A DNA stretch of 64,000 nt from Limnoperna fortunei (GCA_944474755.1 OX104115.1:49593648-49657647); one strand, 5' to 3'. Shown: positions 10,119-22,599, counted from the stretch's first letter. Notes: generated by a model not told the origin, from the sequence alone. Translations and numbers: made by a program.

Positions 10119-11912
10119 AAACCAGAGGCTCTTAAGAGCCTGTATCGCTCACCTGATTGTATAGGCAATGAAGATGGCATTTCCCTGATGTTGAAGTAAG
10201 TCCTGTAATTTCCAATAAACTTCAAATAGGACCATCCAAACAATATTACTAGAAAGCTTTGTTTCATTGGTTAACCCGTTGTATAGAGATTTTTTTTATT
10301 TGCCATTGGGTCCTATGTTAAACTAAGTCCTGCGGCGGTGGCGGCCATTTTGAATTTCCAATTGCCATAAAAAACATAAACTTTATAAAGGACCATCCAA
10401 ACAATATTGCTAGTAAGTTTTTGTTTCCATTGATTAACTGGTTTCAGAGAAGAAGCCTTTAAAAGCTTTTTCCCATAGGGTCCTATGTTAAACTAAGTCC
10501 TGCGGTAGCGGCCATTTTGAATTTCCAATTGCCATAAAAAACATAAACTTTATAGAGGACCATCCAAACAATATTGCTAGTAAGTTTTTGTTTCCATTGA
10601 TTAACCGGTTTAAGAGAAAAAGCCTTTAAAAGCTTTTTTCCATAGGGTCCTATGTTAAACTAAGTCCTGCGGTAGCGGCCATTTTGAATTTCCAATTGCC
10701 ATAAAAAACATAAACTTTATAGAGGACCATCCAAACAATATTGCTAGTAAGTTTTTGTTTCCATTGATTAACCGGTTTCAGAGAAAAAGCCTTTAAAAAC
10801 TTTTTCCCATAGGGTCCTATGTTAAACTAAGTCCTGCGGTAGCGGCCATTTTGAATTTCCAATTGCCATAAAAAACATAAACTTTATAGAGGACCATCCA
10901 AACAATATTGCTAGTAAGTTTTTGTTTCCATTGATTAACCGGTTTCAGAGAAAAAGCCTTTAAAAACTTTTTCCCATAGGGTCCTATGTTAAATTAAGTC
11001 CTGCGGTAGCGGCCATTTTGAATTTCCAATTGCCATAAAAAACATAAACTTTATAGAGGACCATCCAAACAGTATTGCTAGTAAGTTTTGTTTTGATTGG
11101 TTAAACGGTTTCAGAGAAGAAGCCCTTTTAAACTTTTTTCTCATAGGGTCGAATGTTAAACCAAGTCCTGCGTTGGCGGCCATTTTGAATTTCCGATTGG
11201 GATAAAAAAACATAAACTTTATAGAGGACCATCCAAACAATATTGCTAGTAAGTTTTGTTTCCATTGGTTGACCGGTTTCAGAAAAGAAGCCTTTCAAAC
11301 TTTTTCCCATAGGGTCCTATGTTAAATTAAGTCCTGCGGTGGCAGCCATTTTGAATTTCCAATTGCCATAAAAAAACACAAACTTTATAGAGGACCATCC
11401 AAACAATATTGCTAGTAAATTTTGTTTCCATTGATTAACCGGTTTCAGAGAAGAAGCCTTTTAAAACTTTTTCCCATAGGGTTCTATGTTAAACTAAGTC
11501 CTGCGGTGGCCGCCATTTTGAATTTCCAATTCCCATCAAAAACACAAACTTTATAGAGGACCATCCAAACAATATTGCTAGTAAGTTTTGTTTTGATTGG
11601 TTAAACGGTTTCAGAGAAGAAGCCCTTTTAAACTTTTTTCCCATAGGGTCCTATGTTAAACTAAGTCTTGAGGTGGCGGCCATATTGGTTTACCAATCAA
11701 AATAAAAAACACAAACTTTGTAAAGGTCCATCCAATGAACATTATGGCCAAGTTTGGTTTCAATTGGCCAAGTGGTTTCAGAGAAGAAGATTAAAATGTA
11801 AAAAGTTTACAGACGCCGACGACGACGACGCCGCCGACGACGACGACGCCGCCGACGGACGCAAAGTGATAACAATAGCTCACATGACCCTTTGGGTCAG
11901 GTGAGCTAAAAA
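10119..11912 (+). mobile_element. GCTCACCTG-family element B (~166-bp tandem units)
   Basis: The 5' hairpin is GGCTCTTAAGAGCC (10127-10140) and the core is GCTCACCTGA. Roughly nine ~166-bp units follow, each with CCCATAGGGTCCTATGTTAA, GCGGCCATTTTGAATTTCC and GAGGACCATCCAAACAATAT. A GAC/GCC microsatellite lies near 11815-11863. The 3' hairpin is AGCTCACATGACCC-TTT-GGGTCAGGTGAGCT (11877-11907). It has no coding capacity. Confidence 0.85.
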
Positions 11913-12108
11913 TGATAAAAGTGATATATAAAAAAATACCCAATGAAATAAATCATATAATGGGTAAAAAACCCAGTTAAGAAAATCTTATCTGGAGCTC
12001 TGTAAATAGTTAAAAAATGTATGTCTAGTTGCGGGGAACATGTCTGCAAAAAATCTTAAAGATATCTCAGAAAACAAAAAAAGTTATGCCAAAACAATAT
12101 GCCAAAAT

Positions 12109-14680
12109 GTCAGGAGTGCAACACTTTTTTGTGACACTTTAAAACCAGAGGTCTTAAGAGCCTGTATCGCTCACCTGATTTTATAGGCAATGAAGATGGC
12201 ATTTCCCTGATGTTAAAGTAAGTCCTGTAATTTTCAATAAACTTTAAATAGGACCATCCAAATAATATTACTAGAAAGCTTTGTTTCATTGGTTAACCGG
12301 TTGTATAGAGAAGATTTTTTTATTTGCCCATAGGGTCCTATGTTAAACTAAGTCCTGCGGCGGTGGCGGCCATTTTGAATTTCCAATTGCCATAAAAAAC
12401 ATAAACTTTATAAAGGACCATCCAAACAATATTGCTAGTAAGTTTTTGTTTCCATTGATTAACCGGTTTCAGATAAGAAGCCTTTAAAAACTTTTTCCAA
12501 TAGGGTCCTATGTTAAACTAAGTCCTGTGGTAGCGGCCATTTTGAATTTCCAATTGCCATAAAAAACATAAACTTTATAGAGGACCATCCAAACAATATT
12601 GCTAGTAAGTTTTTGTTTCCATTGATTAACCGGTTTTAGAGAAGAAGCCTTTAAAAACTTTTTCCCCTTTGTCCTATGTTAAACTAAGTCCTGCGGTAGC
12701 GGCCATTTTGAATTTCCAATTGCCATAAAAAACATAAACTTTATAGAGGAGTAAGAGGACCATCCAACCAATATTGCTAGTAAGTTTTTGTTTCCTTGAT
12801 TAACCGGTTTCAGATAAGAAGCCTTTAAAAACTTTTTCCAATAGGGTCCTATGTTAAACCAAGTCCTGCGGTGGTGGCCATTTTGAATTTCCGATTGGGA
12901 TAAAAAACATTAACTTTATAGAGGACCATCCAAACAATATTGCTAGTAAGTTTTGTTTCCATTGGTTGACCGGTTTCAGAGAAGAAGCCTTTCAAACTTT
13001 TTCCCATAGGGTCCTATGTTAAATTAAGTCCTGCCGTGGCAGCCATTTTGAATTTCCAATTGCCATAAAAAACACAAACTTTATAGAGGACCAGCCAAAC
13101 AATATTGCTAGTAAGTTTTTGTTTCCATTGATTAACCGGTTTCAGAGAAGAAGCCTTCTAAAACTTTTTCCCATAGGGTTCTATGTTAAACTAAGTCCTG
13201 GGGTGGCGGCCATTTTGAATTTCCAATTCCCATCAAAAACACAAGCTTTATAGAGGACCATCCAAACAATATTGCTAGTAAGTTTGGTTTTGATTGGTTA
13301 AACGGTTTCAGAGAAGAAGCCCTTTTTAACTTTTTTCCCATAGGGTCCTATGTTAAACTAAGTCTTGAGGTGGTGGCCATATTGGTTTACCAATCAAAAT
13401 AAAAAACAAACTTTGTAAAGGTCCATCCAATGAACATTATGGCCAAGTTTGGTTTCAATTGGCCAAGTGGTTTCAGAGAAGAAGATTAAAATGTAAAAAG
13501 TTGCCGACGACAACGACGACGACGACAATGACCACGCCGACAGACACAAAGTGATAACAATTGCTCACATGACCCTTTGGGTCAGGTGAGCTAAAAATGT
13601 CATTTTATAAAAGGTCACCAAATTGTCAAATCTAGCAATATGTGCATTATTCTTTTTTTATTACAAAATTTCATGTGTTAACTTATTGAGAGTTATAAAA
13701 AGAAATTATGTTGCATTTTAAAAAGTATGAAAATATTGTTTTGAAAAAAATAACTACCCTGTCAGGAGTGCAACACAAATTTAAGCCATTTTGCATTAAG
13801 TTCTTGGTAGAAATTTTTTCCTTTTGTTTTCAATAATTAAACCAAAACAAAACCATAAATATACCTTTGCTGCATCAAAGCAGTCACTGCAATATACCCT
13901 AAAACTGGTAATGTGATCAGGGACACCAAATAAAACAGAGCACCCTCAACTGTCAGGAGTGCAACAAATGACATGTTTTTACATATACTTTCTTTGTAAT
14001 GTGCCTTATTTTGTGTTTTTCTTTACTTTTTAGCAGAAGCTATACAGAAACATTGAATAAATATTTCAGATGGCTGAAAAATACCTTTAATATTAATTTT
14101 TTTAATGTCAGGAGTGCAGCAGTTTTTTTATTGATCTTCAATTGTATCATAATATGAAATATTTTATGAAGATTTATTTATTATAATTATTTTATTTAAG
14201 TTAAGGAAACTTTTCTTAGAAATTAAGTGTTACAATAGCATTTTATGAGCATAAAATTTGATAAAAATTTATATTTTATGTACAATTTAGTTGTCCCTCA
14301 TATATGTATACCAACTGTTTTTGTATAATCTAGAGACATATTCCAACAGCCAATTCTTTTATATGTTCATTTTTCAATTCGCATTAAAAAAATAAATTGT
14401 TGAAAATCATATCTGTTCATTTATCTAAGATGTCCTGTTTTAAATGTCATCCATGTAAATGTTGCACTCCTGACACAATATTTAAATGAATAGACGATTG
14501 AAAAATACTGCAAAATTATGGTTCTTCATATGGATGGAATAAAGACTACAATTGAAAAAGGTGTCTCCAGATTATAGAAACAGTTGGTATCAATATGATA
14601 GCCAACTAAATTGAACACAATGTATGAATTTTTATAAAATCTGAAGCTCAATTTTAAACAAACTGCTACACCCCTGACAT
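12109..14680. repeat. GTCAGGAGTGCAACA motif repeats (direct, then inverted)
   Basis: The motif occurs directly at 12109, 13761, 13953 and 14107 and inverted at 14461 (GTTGCACTCCTGAC) and 14664 (degenerate). Element C at 12143-13597 splits the region. The spacing is irregular, so it is not a simple tandem array. Confidence 0.65.
12143..13597 (+). mobile_element. GCTCACCTG-family element C
   Basis: It is closely related to element B: both share GTATCGCTCACCTGATT and TAGGCAATGAAGATGGCATT at the 5' end, the ~166-bp units and the 3' hairpin TGACCC-TTT-GGGTCA. The 5' hairpin has lost one C. The (GAC)n tract is interrupted (13503-13542). It is inserted in sequence carrying GTCAGGAGTGCAACA motifs. 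Confidence 0.83.
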
Positions 14681-14690
14681 TAAAAAATGA
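14101..14690. repeat. Imperfect foldback (long inverted repeat)
   Basis: The left part (14101-14125 and ~14230-14345) is complementary to the right part (~14555-14690). Matching blocks include TTTAATGTCAGGAGTG, CAATTTAGTTG, TACCAACTGTTT and ATAATCT-GAGACA. It may be a degraded TIR element. I see no clean target duplication. Confidence 0.55.
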
Positions 14691-15379
14691 ATGTGAAAGG
14701 TCAAAATCGGACTAAACATAGTACTTTTTCTACAACCTATCATTTTCAAATGGTTTAACTTTATTATGATTTTTTTTTCTCCAGGGATGACTTTTAATTA
14801 AAATTTAATAATTTTGTTGCCATATGCAAAAATACATACTACTTTTGACTTAATAAAAATTTTAAGAGGTAGATAACACAAGAATTTTCCAAATTTCTTG
14901 AAAAAAAATATTTTTTTGAAAAAGTACAATTGCATATTGTTCAAAATCTTGCACAGGAAGTCATTAGTATTTGTTACATTGTTTAAGAAAACAGCAACAA
15001 GTTATATGAAGTATAACATTGTTAAACTAAAGTAAAATGTATAACTGTTAAAGGTGTTTTATATTTCAAAATTTGTTCACTAAAATATTATAAAAACTTT
15101 ACGTATGCACATTTGGAAATTATGAACAAAAACTTGATATGCTCATGTTAAAATTTGACATTTTTTTTACATCTTGGGGTCATTTTTTTTTAAACAGCCC
15201 ATAACTCTAATAAATGCTGGTATCACTGCAAAAAAAATGTATGTGGTAGAAATCAAATTCAACATCAAATTAAGATGTTGATAAGAGAAGGCCCATTGTA
15301 AACTTTCTGCCCTACCCATATTTTGCCAGAGGCATTCACAACTTTTGCCCCTTGTTCCAACTTTCCTGAATTTATTTAT
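14691..15379. other. Unassigned AT-rich intron
   Basis: Poly-A/T-rich sequence without supported genes or named repeats. Confidence 0.5.
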
Positions 15380-15850
15380 TGTAAGCTAACTTGTTCTCGT
15401 CCTTAATATTGCTTAATGGGAATAACGGTTCAACAGTTAATCTAAGTCATTTTTGTAGCTCTCATAGAGCAGACCAATGAAGCAATTCTAACTTTTTAAA
15501 ATTCTAAAATCATCAACTTTGACAATTAAAGGGCAATTAATCCTACAAGGAGTCATCATACAACTTTGTACCAATGGAGTGTTTTGTAGAACTTTTGATG
15601 CTGAAGAAGAAAGGTCTCTTTAGTTTTCCTGTATCTGTTAAACTTTTTGAACTGTAAGACAAAAACTACATTTTAACCAAACCACCAAGTCAACAGTGTT
15701 GGTTGGTCTGAGGCCATAATTTGTGCAAACTTGGTAGAGGACATTTTACTGATATGTGTGCAAAGTTTCAAAGCAATCCCTATAGTGGAGATTTTTTTAA
15801 GAAAAATTAACGACGATGGATGCCAAGTGATCGTGTAAGATGACCTGAAA
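15380..15850 (+). repeat. Relic related to 21378-21870 and 22600-22760
   Basis: It shares AAAGGGCAATTAATCCTAC, TTGTAGAACTTTTGATG, AAGAAGAAAGGTCTCT, TTGGTTGGTCTGAGGCC and GGTAGAGGACATTTTACTGA with those blocks. It ends in ACGATGGATGCCAAGTGAT, the decayed analogue of the GAC-rich 3' part. Confidence 0.55.
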
Positions 15851-16708
15851 AACTAGAAAGAAAGACCCCCTTAAAGACATATCCTACTATTCGATCTTCA
15901 TATGATATTTTCTTAATGTTTTGTCTTAACTTTCCTTATGACAAAATCTTTAAATAAAGCTAACAAAAATTAGTGGTCACCGACCGTATTAAAAAGTTAT
16001 GACGTCTGTGTGATCTATTTTAGGGTACTAGGATTATGTGTTATTTTAGTTATATTTTTTCCCATAGTTTACTGTTAGAATCAACTTAAATTGTTTTGAA
16101 TGCTTCATTGCATGTAGAAAACAACTATGCCATAATCTATTTAAAAATACGTAAGTTTCTAGCAGAAATGTGGAATTAATACGTTTTTTGTTATGAACTC
16201 GGAATACACAAAATCGCAGATCGCAAAAAACTGACCTATGATAATAAAACTATATTTTCACAGAAGATTGATGATAACTTACTCTTTAATTGAATAAATA
16301 AAAAAATATGGTCACCGAATCAGGGGAAAAAATATTTGAGAAAAATAAGTGTAGGCCAGAATTGGCGGGAAGGAAAGGGCGTGTTTTTCTTCGTATAAAC
16401 TGCAATATCTTTTCTAGATTTGTAGCGCAAAATACAATCACGAAAGTAAAATAGTTCTTTTTTGTGTATGTTTGCTATTGTAAAATGATTAATTTTGTTT
16501 TTTCCCAAATTCTAAAAGGCTGTATTGCTTTTTTACTCATAAAAAAACCTCTAAGTTGATCCATAAAGAGTACGGTAATTGAAATGGAAATTTCGCTGAA
16601 TTTTGACGACGACTACGTCATAAACGAATTACGAAACAATAACGTTTAAAATCAAAATGCACAGAAACAATAGTAGGATATGTCTTTAACCATAAATTGG
16701 ACAATATT
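15851..16708. other. Unassigned intron
   Basis: No convincing ORF, RNA gene or named repeat. Confidence 0.5.
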
Positions 16709-19011
16709 AAACTAGAGGCTCTTAAAAGCCTGAATTGCTCACCTGCAGACTTGCAACGAAAATTTTTAAGAGACAAGACTTTTCTTGCAAATTTTGATAT
16801 TAAATGCTAAAGAGTTTATTTGAAGATGCTGTTTTAATTAATGTTTACCATGCTGAATTTCCAATCAGCAGAAGAACAGTTTCTGAGAAGAAGCAGTTTT
16901 TTTCTTTTTTCATAGGTTAGTATGTTAAGTGCAATCTTGTATTTTGGATTGAAACAAAAAACTCAAAATTGGTAAAGGACCATACAGTATCACATATCCT
17001 AAAATCTGCCAACCGGTTTGTAAGAAAACAAATTTTGAAATCTCAGCCAGTCAAAATGCATTTGCAGCTCTGGAAGACATGTTAAATTTCCTATTGGCTC
17101 GAAAAACATAAAATAATAAAATTACTATCTAAGATTCACTTCTGCATTATTTGGTTAAATTGTGTGGAACTGAGTTTCAGAGAAGAAGCTGTTTATATGG
17201 TTTTCCATCCTCACAATTCAGGGTTTCTGTTCCACGAAACCCTCACAAACTTAGCTGGGAAATTCACTGGCTAAAAGATTTTGGTATGCCACCAATTCTT
17301 CAAAATATCAACCAATGAAATTGCTTGAAATAAGCAGGTGTTTGGCAGTAGATAGTCATTCTTACTTATTCATGAGTTTGAAGAAAACGTACCGCAACTA
17401 TTAAATAACGCGGTAATAACAAACTATTGACACTACTGTACAAAATAAACTGATTTTCATATGGTCAATGCAACACATCTGTTTGGTTTATTTACAATCG
17501 ACATCGGGATATCCCCTTACCAAGTCCTGAATGAAATCAATCTTTTGATTGACTACAATAAGGTATGATGCAGCGAATCAAAATAGTGACTTCCTAGCTA
17601 AGTTTGTCAGGGTTTCAATTCTTGGACATGTGTGTAGCGTTCTATGTTAAGCTGTGTTTCACTGTGGTGGCCATCCTGGATTTTGGATCGCCATAAAAAA
17701 AAACTCAAATTTTGAGAAAAAGAAGATTTTTGAAATTTCAGCTAATCAGAACCCATTAGTTGCCCTGGAAGCCATGTTCAATTTCCAATTGGCTCAAAAA
17801 ACTCTATTTCTTCATAATTTGGCTTCATTGTGTGAAAGTTTCAGAGAGGAAGTTGTTCGTATGTTTTTCCCATAGGGTCCTATGTTAAATTATGTCCTGT
17901 GATGGTGGCCATCTTGGATTTTGGATCGGCACAAAAAACTTAAACTTTGTAGAGAACCATCTAAGGTACATTTCTGCAATATTTCAAATCAATCTGCCGA
18001 GCAGTTAATGAGAAGAAGATTTTTGAATTTCATCCAATCAGAACGCATTAATGGCCCTGGCAGCCATGTTTCATATTTGATCAGCACCAAAAACTCAAAC
18101 TATGTTAAGAACCACCCAATAACCATTCCTGCCAAGTTTGGTTCCAATTGGCCAAGTGGTTGTGGAGAAGAAGATTGAAATGTAAAAAGTTTATGGCCAA
18201 CGACAAAGACAGACACAAAGTTATGAGAATAGCTCACACTGACAAAAAAAAAAACTTTTTCCCATAGGGTCCTATGTTAAACTAAGTCTTGGCCATTTTG
18301 ATTTTCTAATTGGCATAAAAAAAAAATTTATAATGGACCATCCAAACAATATTAGTAGTAAGTTTTGTTTCCATTGGTCAACTGGTTTCAGAGAAGAAGC
18401 CTTTTTAAACTTTTTTCTAAAAGGGTTCATTGTTAAACAAAGTCTTGCGGTGGTGGCCATTTTGAATTACTAATTGCAAATAAAAAACATAATATTTATA
18501 GAGAACCATCTAACAATATTGCTAGTTAGTTTTGTTTCCACTGTTTAACCGCTTTCAGAGAATAAGCCTTTTAAACTTTTTCCCATAGGGTCCTATGTTA
18601 AAAGAAGTCCTGTGTTGGTGGCCATTTTGAATTTCCAATTGTTTAAAAAAACACTAACTATAGAGGACCATCCAAACAATACAGCTAGTAAGTTTTGTTT
18701 CTATTGGTTAACCGGTGTCAAAGTAGAAGCCTTTTAAAACTTTTCCCCATTGGGTCCACTGTTAACTTAAGTCATGCAGTGGCAGCCATATTAGTTTTCT
18801 AATCCAAGTAAAAACACAAACTTAGTAAAGGTCCATCCAATGAACATTATGGCCAAGTTTGGTTTCAACTGGCCAAGTGGTTTGAAAGAAGAAATTTAAA
18901 ATGTAAAAAGTTTACAGACCATGCTGCTGCCGCCGTCACCGACAACGACACAGACAGACGTAAAGTGATGACAAAAGCTCACTTGACCCTTTGGGTCAGG
19001 TGAGCTAAAAA
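16709..19011 (+). mobile_element. GCTCACCTG-family element D, itself interrupted
   Basis: The 5' hairpin is GGCTCTTAAAAGCC with one mismatched pair, and the core is GCTCACCTGC. Its first half resembles element A units and its second half resembles B/C units, so it is a mosaic. The GAC tract is degraded (18926-18962). The 3' hairpin is AGCTCACTTGACCC-TTT-GGGTCAGGTGAGCT (18976-19006). A small TIR element interrupts one unit at 17236-17617. Confidence 0.8.
17236..17617. mobile_element. Small TIR element (MITE-like) inside element D
   Basis: GAAACCCTCACAAACTTAGC at the left is mirrored at 17592-17617 by the complement of GCTAAGTTTGTCAGGGTTTC, with one mismatch. It splits a unit that elsewhere reads GGTTTTCCCATAGGGTCC; part of that unit is missing at the junction. 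A second short hairpin (AGGGTTTC..GAAACCCT) sits at its left edge. Confidence 0.6.
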
Positions 19012-19184
19012 CTATTTTGATTTTCCCTTCCCCCATTTCTATTTTTAGCAAAGGTAGCCATGTTGGTTCATCATCTGTCCTTATTTTTGGTAGAGGACAT
19101 CCTAAAGATGATGTATGAAATGTTTCAAAGCAGTCATCTGTGGTTCAGGAGAAGATTTTAAAAATGAATCAAAATTGATTTTTA
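19012..19184 (+). repeat. Short relic of the same repeat family
   Basis: GGTAGCCATGTTGGTT, TTTGGTAGAGGACATCC and GTTTCAAAGCAGTCATC resemble the 21700-21800 block. It separates elements D and E. Confidence 0.5.
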
Positions 19185-21377
19185 ACTAGAGGCTCCCAGG
19201 AGCCTGTAATCGCTCACCTGGAATCCAAATGACTTAAACTATATTAAAATTTTTAAAATTAACAGTTTCAGTCTAGTTGTTATAGCTTTTAAGTTACTGT
19301 GCAAAAACTAAACATTTCTTCAAAAAATTTGTTAAATACAATAACTCCTATAAGGTGCCATCGACAATTTCTGAAAATTAAATGGTTTTTAGGCATTGTC
19401 CTTTAGGGTACTTTAGAAATTTACAGTTTTACTCTACTAATAGGTGTGTTATAGACTAATTTATAATTAAAAAACTGTTCATATGTCCAAATTCATAATG
19501 AAAGGGCAATAACTCCTATAAAGAGTCATCTTGCAATTTTTGGACTAAGCAATCATTTGTAGGGCTTCTATTGCTGATCATTTGTGCAATTTACAGTTTT
19601 AATCTAGCTACTATAGTTTTCAAGTTACAGGACAAAAATGGAAAATTTCATAACAAAATTGTCATTTAAGGGCAATAACCCCTATAAGGAGTCATCTGAC
19701 AATTTCAGACCAAATAAATGAATTGTAGGACTTTTTTTGCTGATCATTTTTGCAATTTATTATTTCACTCTAGCTGTTATGGTTTTTAAGTTACAGGACA
19801 AAAACGGAAAATTTCATAAAAAATTGCAATTTAAAGGCAATAACTCCTATAAGGAGTCATCTGACAATTTCAGACTTAAAAGTAATTTGTAGGGCTTGTA
19901 TTGCTGATCATTTTTGCTATTAACAGTTTCACTATAGCTGTTACAGTTTTTAAGTTACAGGACAAAAATGGAAAATTTCATAAAAAATTGCAATTTAAGG
20001 GCAATAACTCCTATAAGGAGTCATCTGACAATTTCAGACTTAAAAAGTAATTTGTAAGGCTTATATTGCTGATCAGTTTTGCTATTAACAGTTTCACTCT
20101 AGCTGTTACAATTTTTAAGTTACAGGACAAAAACGGAAAATTTCATAAAAAATTGTCATTTATGGGCAATAACTTATTTAAGGAGTTGTCTGACAATTTC
20201 AGACCAATCAAGTGAATTGTAGGGTCTTTATTGCTGATCATTTGTGCAATTTACAGTTTCAATCTAGCTGCTATAGTTTTCAAGTTACAGGACAAAAATG
20301 GAAAATTTCATAAAAAATTACCATTTAAGGGCAATAACTCCTATAAGGAGTCATCTGACAATTTCAGACTAATACAGTGAATTGTAGGGCTTGTATTGTT
20401 GATCATTTTTGCTATTTACAGTTTTACTCTAGCTGTTATAGTTTTAAAGTTACAGGACAAAAACGGAAACTTTCATAAAAAATTACCATTTAAGGGCAAT
20501 AACTCATATAAGGAGTCATCTGACAATTTCAGACCAATCAAGTGAATTGTAGGGTCTTTACTGCTGATCATTTGTGCAATTTACAGTTTCAATCTAGCTG
20601 CTATAGTTTTCAAGTTACAGGACAAAAACGGAAAATTTCATAAAAAATTGCCATTTAAGGGCAATAACTCCTATAAGGAGTCATCTGACAATTTCAGACT
20701 AATACAGTGAATTGTAGGGCTTGTATTGTTGATCATTTTTGATATTTACAGTTTTACTCTAGCTGTTATAGTTTTAAAGTTACAGGACAAAAACGGAAAA
20801 TTTCATAAAAAATTACCATTTAAGGGCAATAACTCATATAAGGAGTCATCTGACAATTTCAGACCAATCAAGTGAATTGTAGGGCTTTTATTGCTGATCA
20901 TTTTTGCCATTTACAGTTTCACTCTACCTCGTATATTTTTCAAGTTATATTGTAAATACCAAAAATTTGGTCAAAAATCGTCAAAAAAGAGCAATAACTC
21001 CTACAAGAAGCCAATACACAACTTCGCACTAATAACAACTATTGTAGACCTTAATGTGCTGATCAATTTGAAGTAACGGTTTTCTCTATAGCTATTATAG
21101 TTTTTTAGATAATGATCAAAAACCTGTGTTGACCCCCATGTTCTATTTTTAGTAACAGCGGCCATATTTGTCTGTAGATCAACACCCTGGGTACAAACTT
21201 GAAACTAGGAACCCTAAGGATGATTGTGGCCAAGTTTGAAAAAAATTGGCCCAGTGGTTTCAGAGGAGAAGATTTTTGAAAAAGTTTACGACGGACGACG
21301 GACGACAGACGACGGACGACGGACGCCAAGTGATAGCAATAGCTCACATGGACCTTCGGTCCAGGTGAGCTAAAAAC
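19185..21377 (+). mobile_element. GCTCACCTG-family element E (165-bp units, variant termini)
   Basis: The 5' hairpin is GGCTCC-CA-GGAGCC (19191-19204) and the core is GCTCACCTGGA. About ten tandem units of 163-166 bp each contain GGGCAATAACTCCTATAAGG and TAAGTTACAGGACAAAAA. The 3' GACGGACGACAGACGACGG tract precedes the hairpin GGACC-TTC-GGTCC, enclosed by AGCTCAC and GTGAGCT (21341-21371). Its stems differ from those of A-D by paired changes (see findings). Confidence 0.85.
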
Positions 21378-21870
21378 AGTTCAGAGTGAATAACTCCTAC
21401 AAACTGTTATCAGACAATCTGGACACTAAACTCATTTTTGTAGCTCTATAAGAGTTGAAAAATTAAGCAATGCATTCTTACTTTGTCTATAATTCTAATA
21501 ATTTTCAACATTTTGAGGAAAAAGAGGCAAAAAACATCAATTTAGACAATTAAGGGGCAATAACTCCTACAACAGGGTGTCGTACAACTTATGAATCAAT
21601 GAAGAACTTTCTAGAGCTTTTGATACTATTTGGTTTTCTTATACATGTTACACTTTACACCAAAAACTACTAGTATAATTTGACCCCTCTTCTATTTTTA
21701 GCCAAGGTGGCCATATTGGTTGGTCTGCAGCCAAGGTTTGTGCAAATTTGGTAGAGGATATTTTACTGATGAAGTGTACAAAGTTTCATAGCTGTCGAAT
21801 AGAGTAGTTTCAGAGAAGATTTTTAAAACTCAATTAAAATCGCTTCAAAACACAAAAAACAGTTCAAAGG
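21378..21870 (+). repeat. Relic repeat following element E
   Basis: It includes AGGGGCAATAACTCCTAC and CCAAGGTGGCCATATTGGTT, and is similar to 15380-15850 and 19012-19184. No terminal hairpin is preserved. Confidence 0.5.
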
Positions 21871-21956
21871 AACACATTAATGGCAAATCTTTACCCTGAA
21901 CTCATCTGTATAGCTCTCATAAAGCTGAACAAACAAGTGTGGACTGTAAGCTAATG

Positions 21957-22564
21957 CTCACTAGTGATACCCTCGCTGTCACAAAACTTTTGCATGTGTA
22001 TCAACTGTGAGAAATCTAATTATTCTATAAACAGGGAGTAGATGAACAAGGAGCATAAAATCCCTTTACACCATATGGGACTATAGGATAAAGCAATATG
22101 CAAAATATCAGGCTTCTGCAACCAATATTTGCTTAGAAAACTGCGACAGAAATTTTGCATGTATATCAACTCTGTGTAAAAATCTAAATATTTGGTAAAC
22201 AGGAAGTAGATGATCAAGGAGCATGAAATCGTTAGACACCATACTAGTATGGGAGTATAGTATAAAGCAATATACAAAATATCAGGCTTCTGCATGCTAT
22301 AGTTGCTTCGAAAACTGCGACAAAAATTTTGCATGTATGTCAACTTTGTGTAAAAATCTAAGTATTTGGTAAACAGGAAGTAGATGACCAAGGAGCATGA
22401 AATCACTCAACACCATATGGCACTATAGTATAAAGCAATTTACAAAATATCAGGCTTCTATATGCTTTAGTTGCTTAGAAAACTGCAACAGAAAATTTTG
22501 TTATGGACGGACGGACAGACAAGGGTAAAACAGTATAACCCTCTTCTTCAAAGTGGGGGTATAA
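21957..22564 (+). mobile_element. Hairpin-ended element with ~170-bp units (GGGGGTAT end)
   Basis: The palindrome CACTAGTG (21959-21966) is followed by ATACCCTCGC. Three units spaced 168-172 bp each contain AACAGGAAGTAGATGA, AAGGAGCATGAAATC and ATATCAGGCTTCT. A GGACGGACGGACAGACAAGG tract follows. The imperfect 3' hairpin ends in GTGGGGGTATAAT. The minus-strand ORF across it is a repeat by-product. Confidence 0.7.
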
Positions 22565-22599
22565 TTAGCATTGCTAACTTTTTCTCTAGTTTTCGGGAA

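Larger units (their letters stand above)
6876..12002. mobile_element. TIR element (CAGAGCTCCAGATAAG ends) interrupted by two insertions
   Basis: The 16-bp terminal repeat CAGAGCTCCAGATAAG at 6876-6891 is repeated inverted at 11987-12002. TAAAT flanks both ends (6871-6875 and 12003-12007) as a possible 5-bp target duplication. Only 6876-7537, 10058-10118 and 11913-12002 belong to it; the rest is two inserted GCTCACCTG-family elements. Its own sequence has repeated AAAACCCAATT and several TTGCGT/ACGCAA palindromes and no transposase. Confidence 0.7.

Noticed and set aside
22020..22406. 128-aa hydrophobic repeat protein
   Set aside because: It is the antisense translation of the ~170-bp tandem units of a hairpin-ended element.
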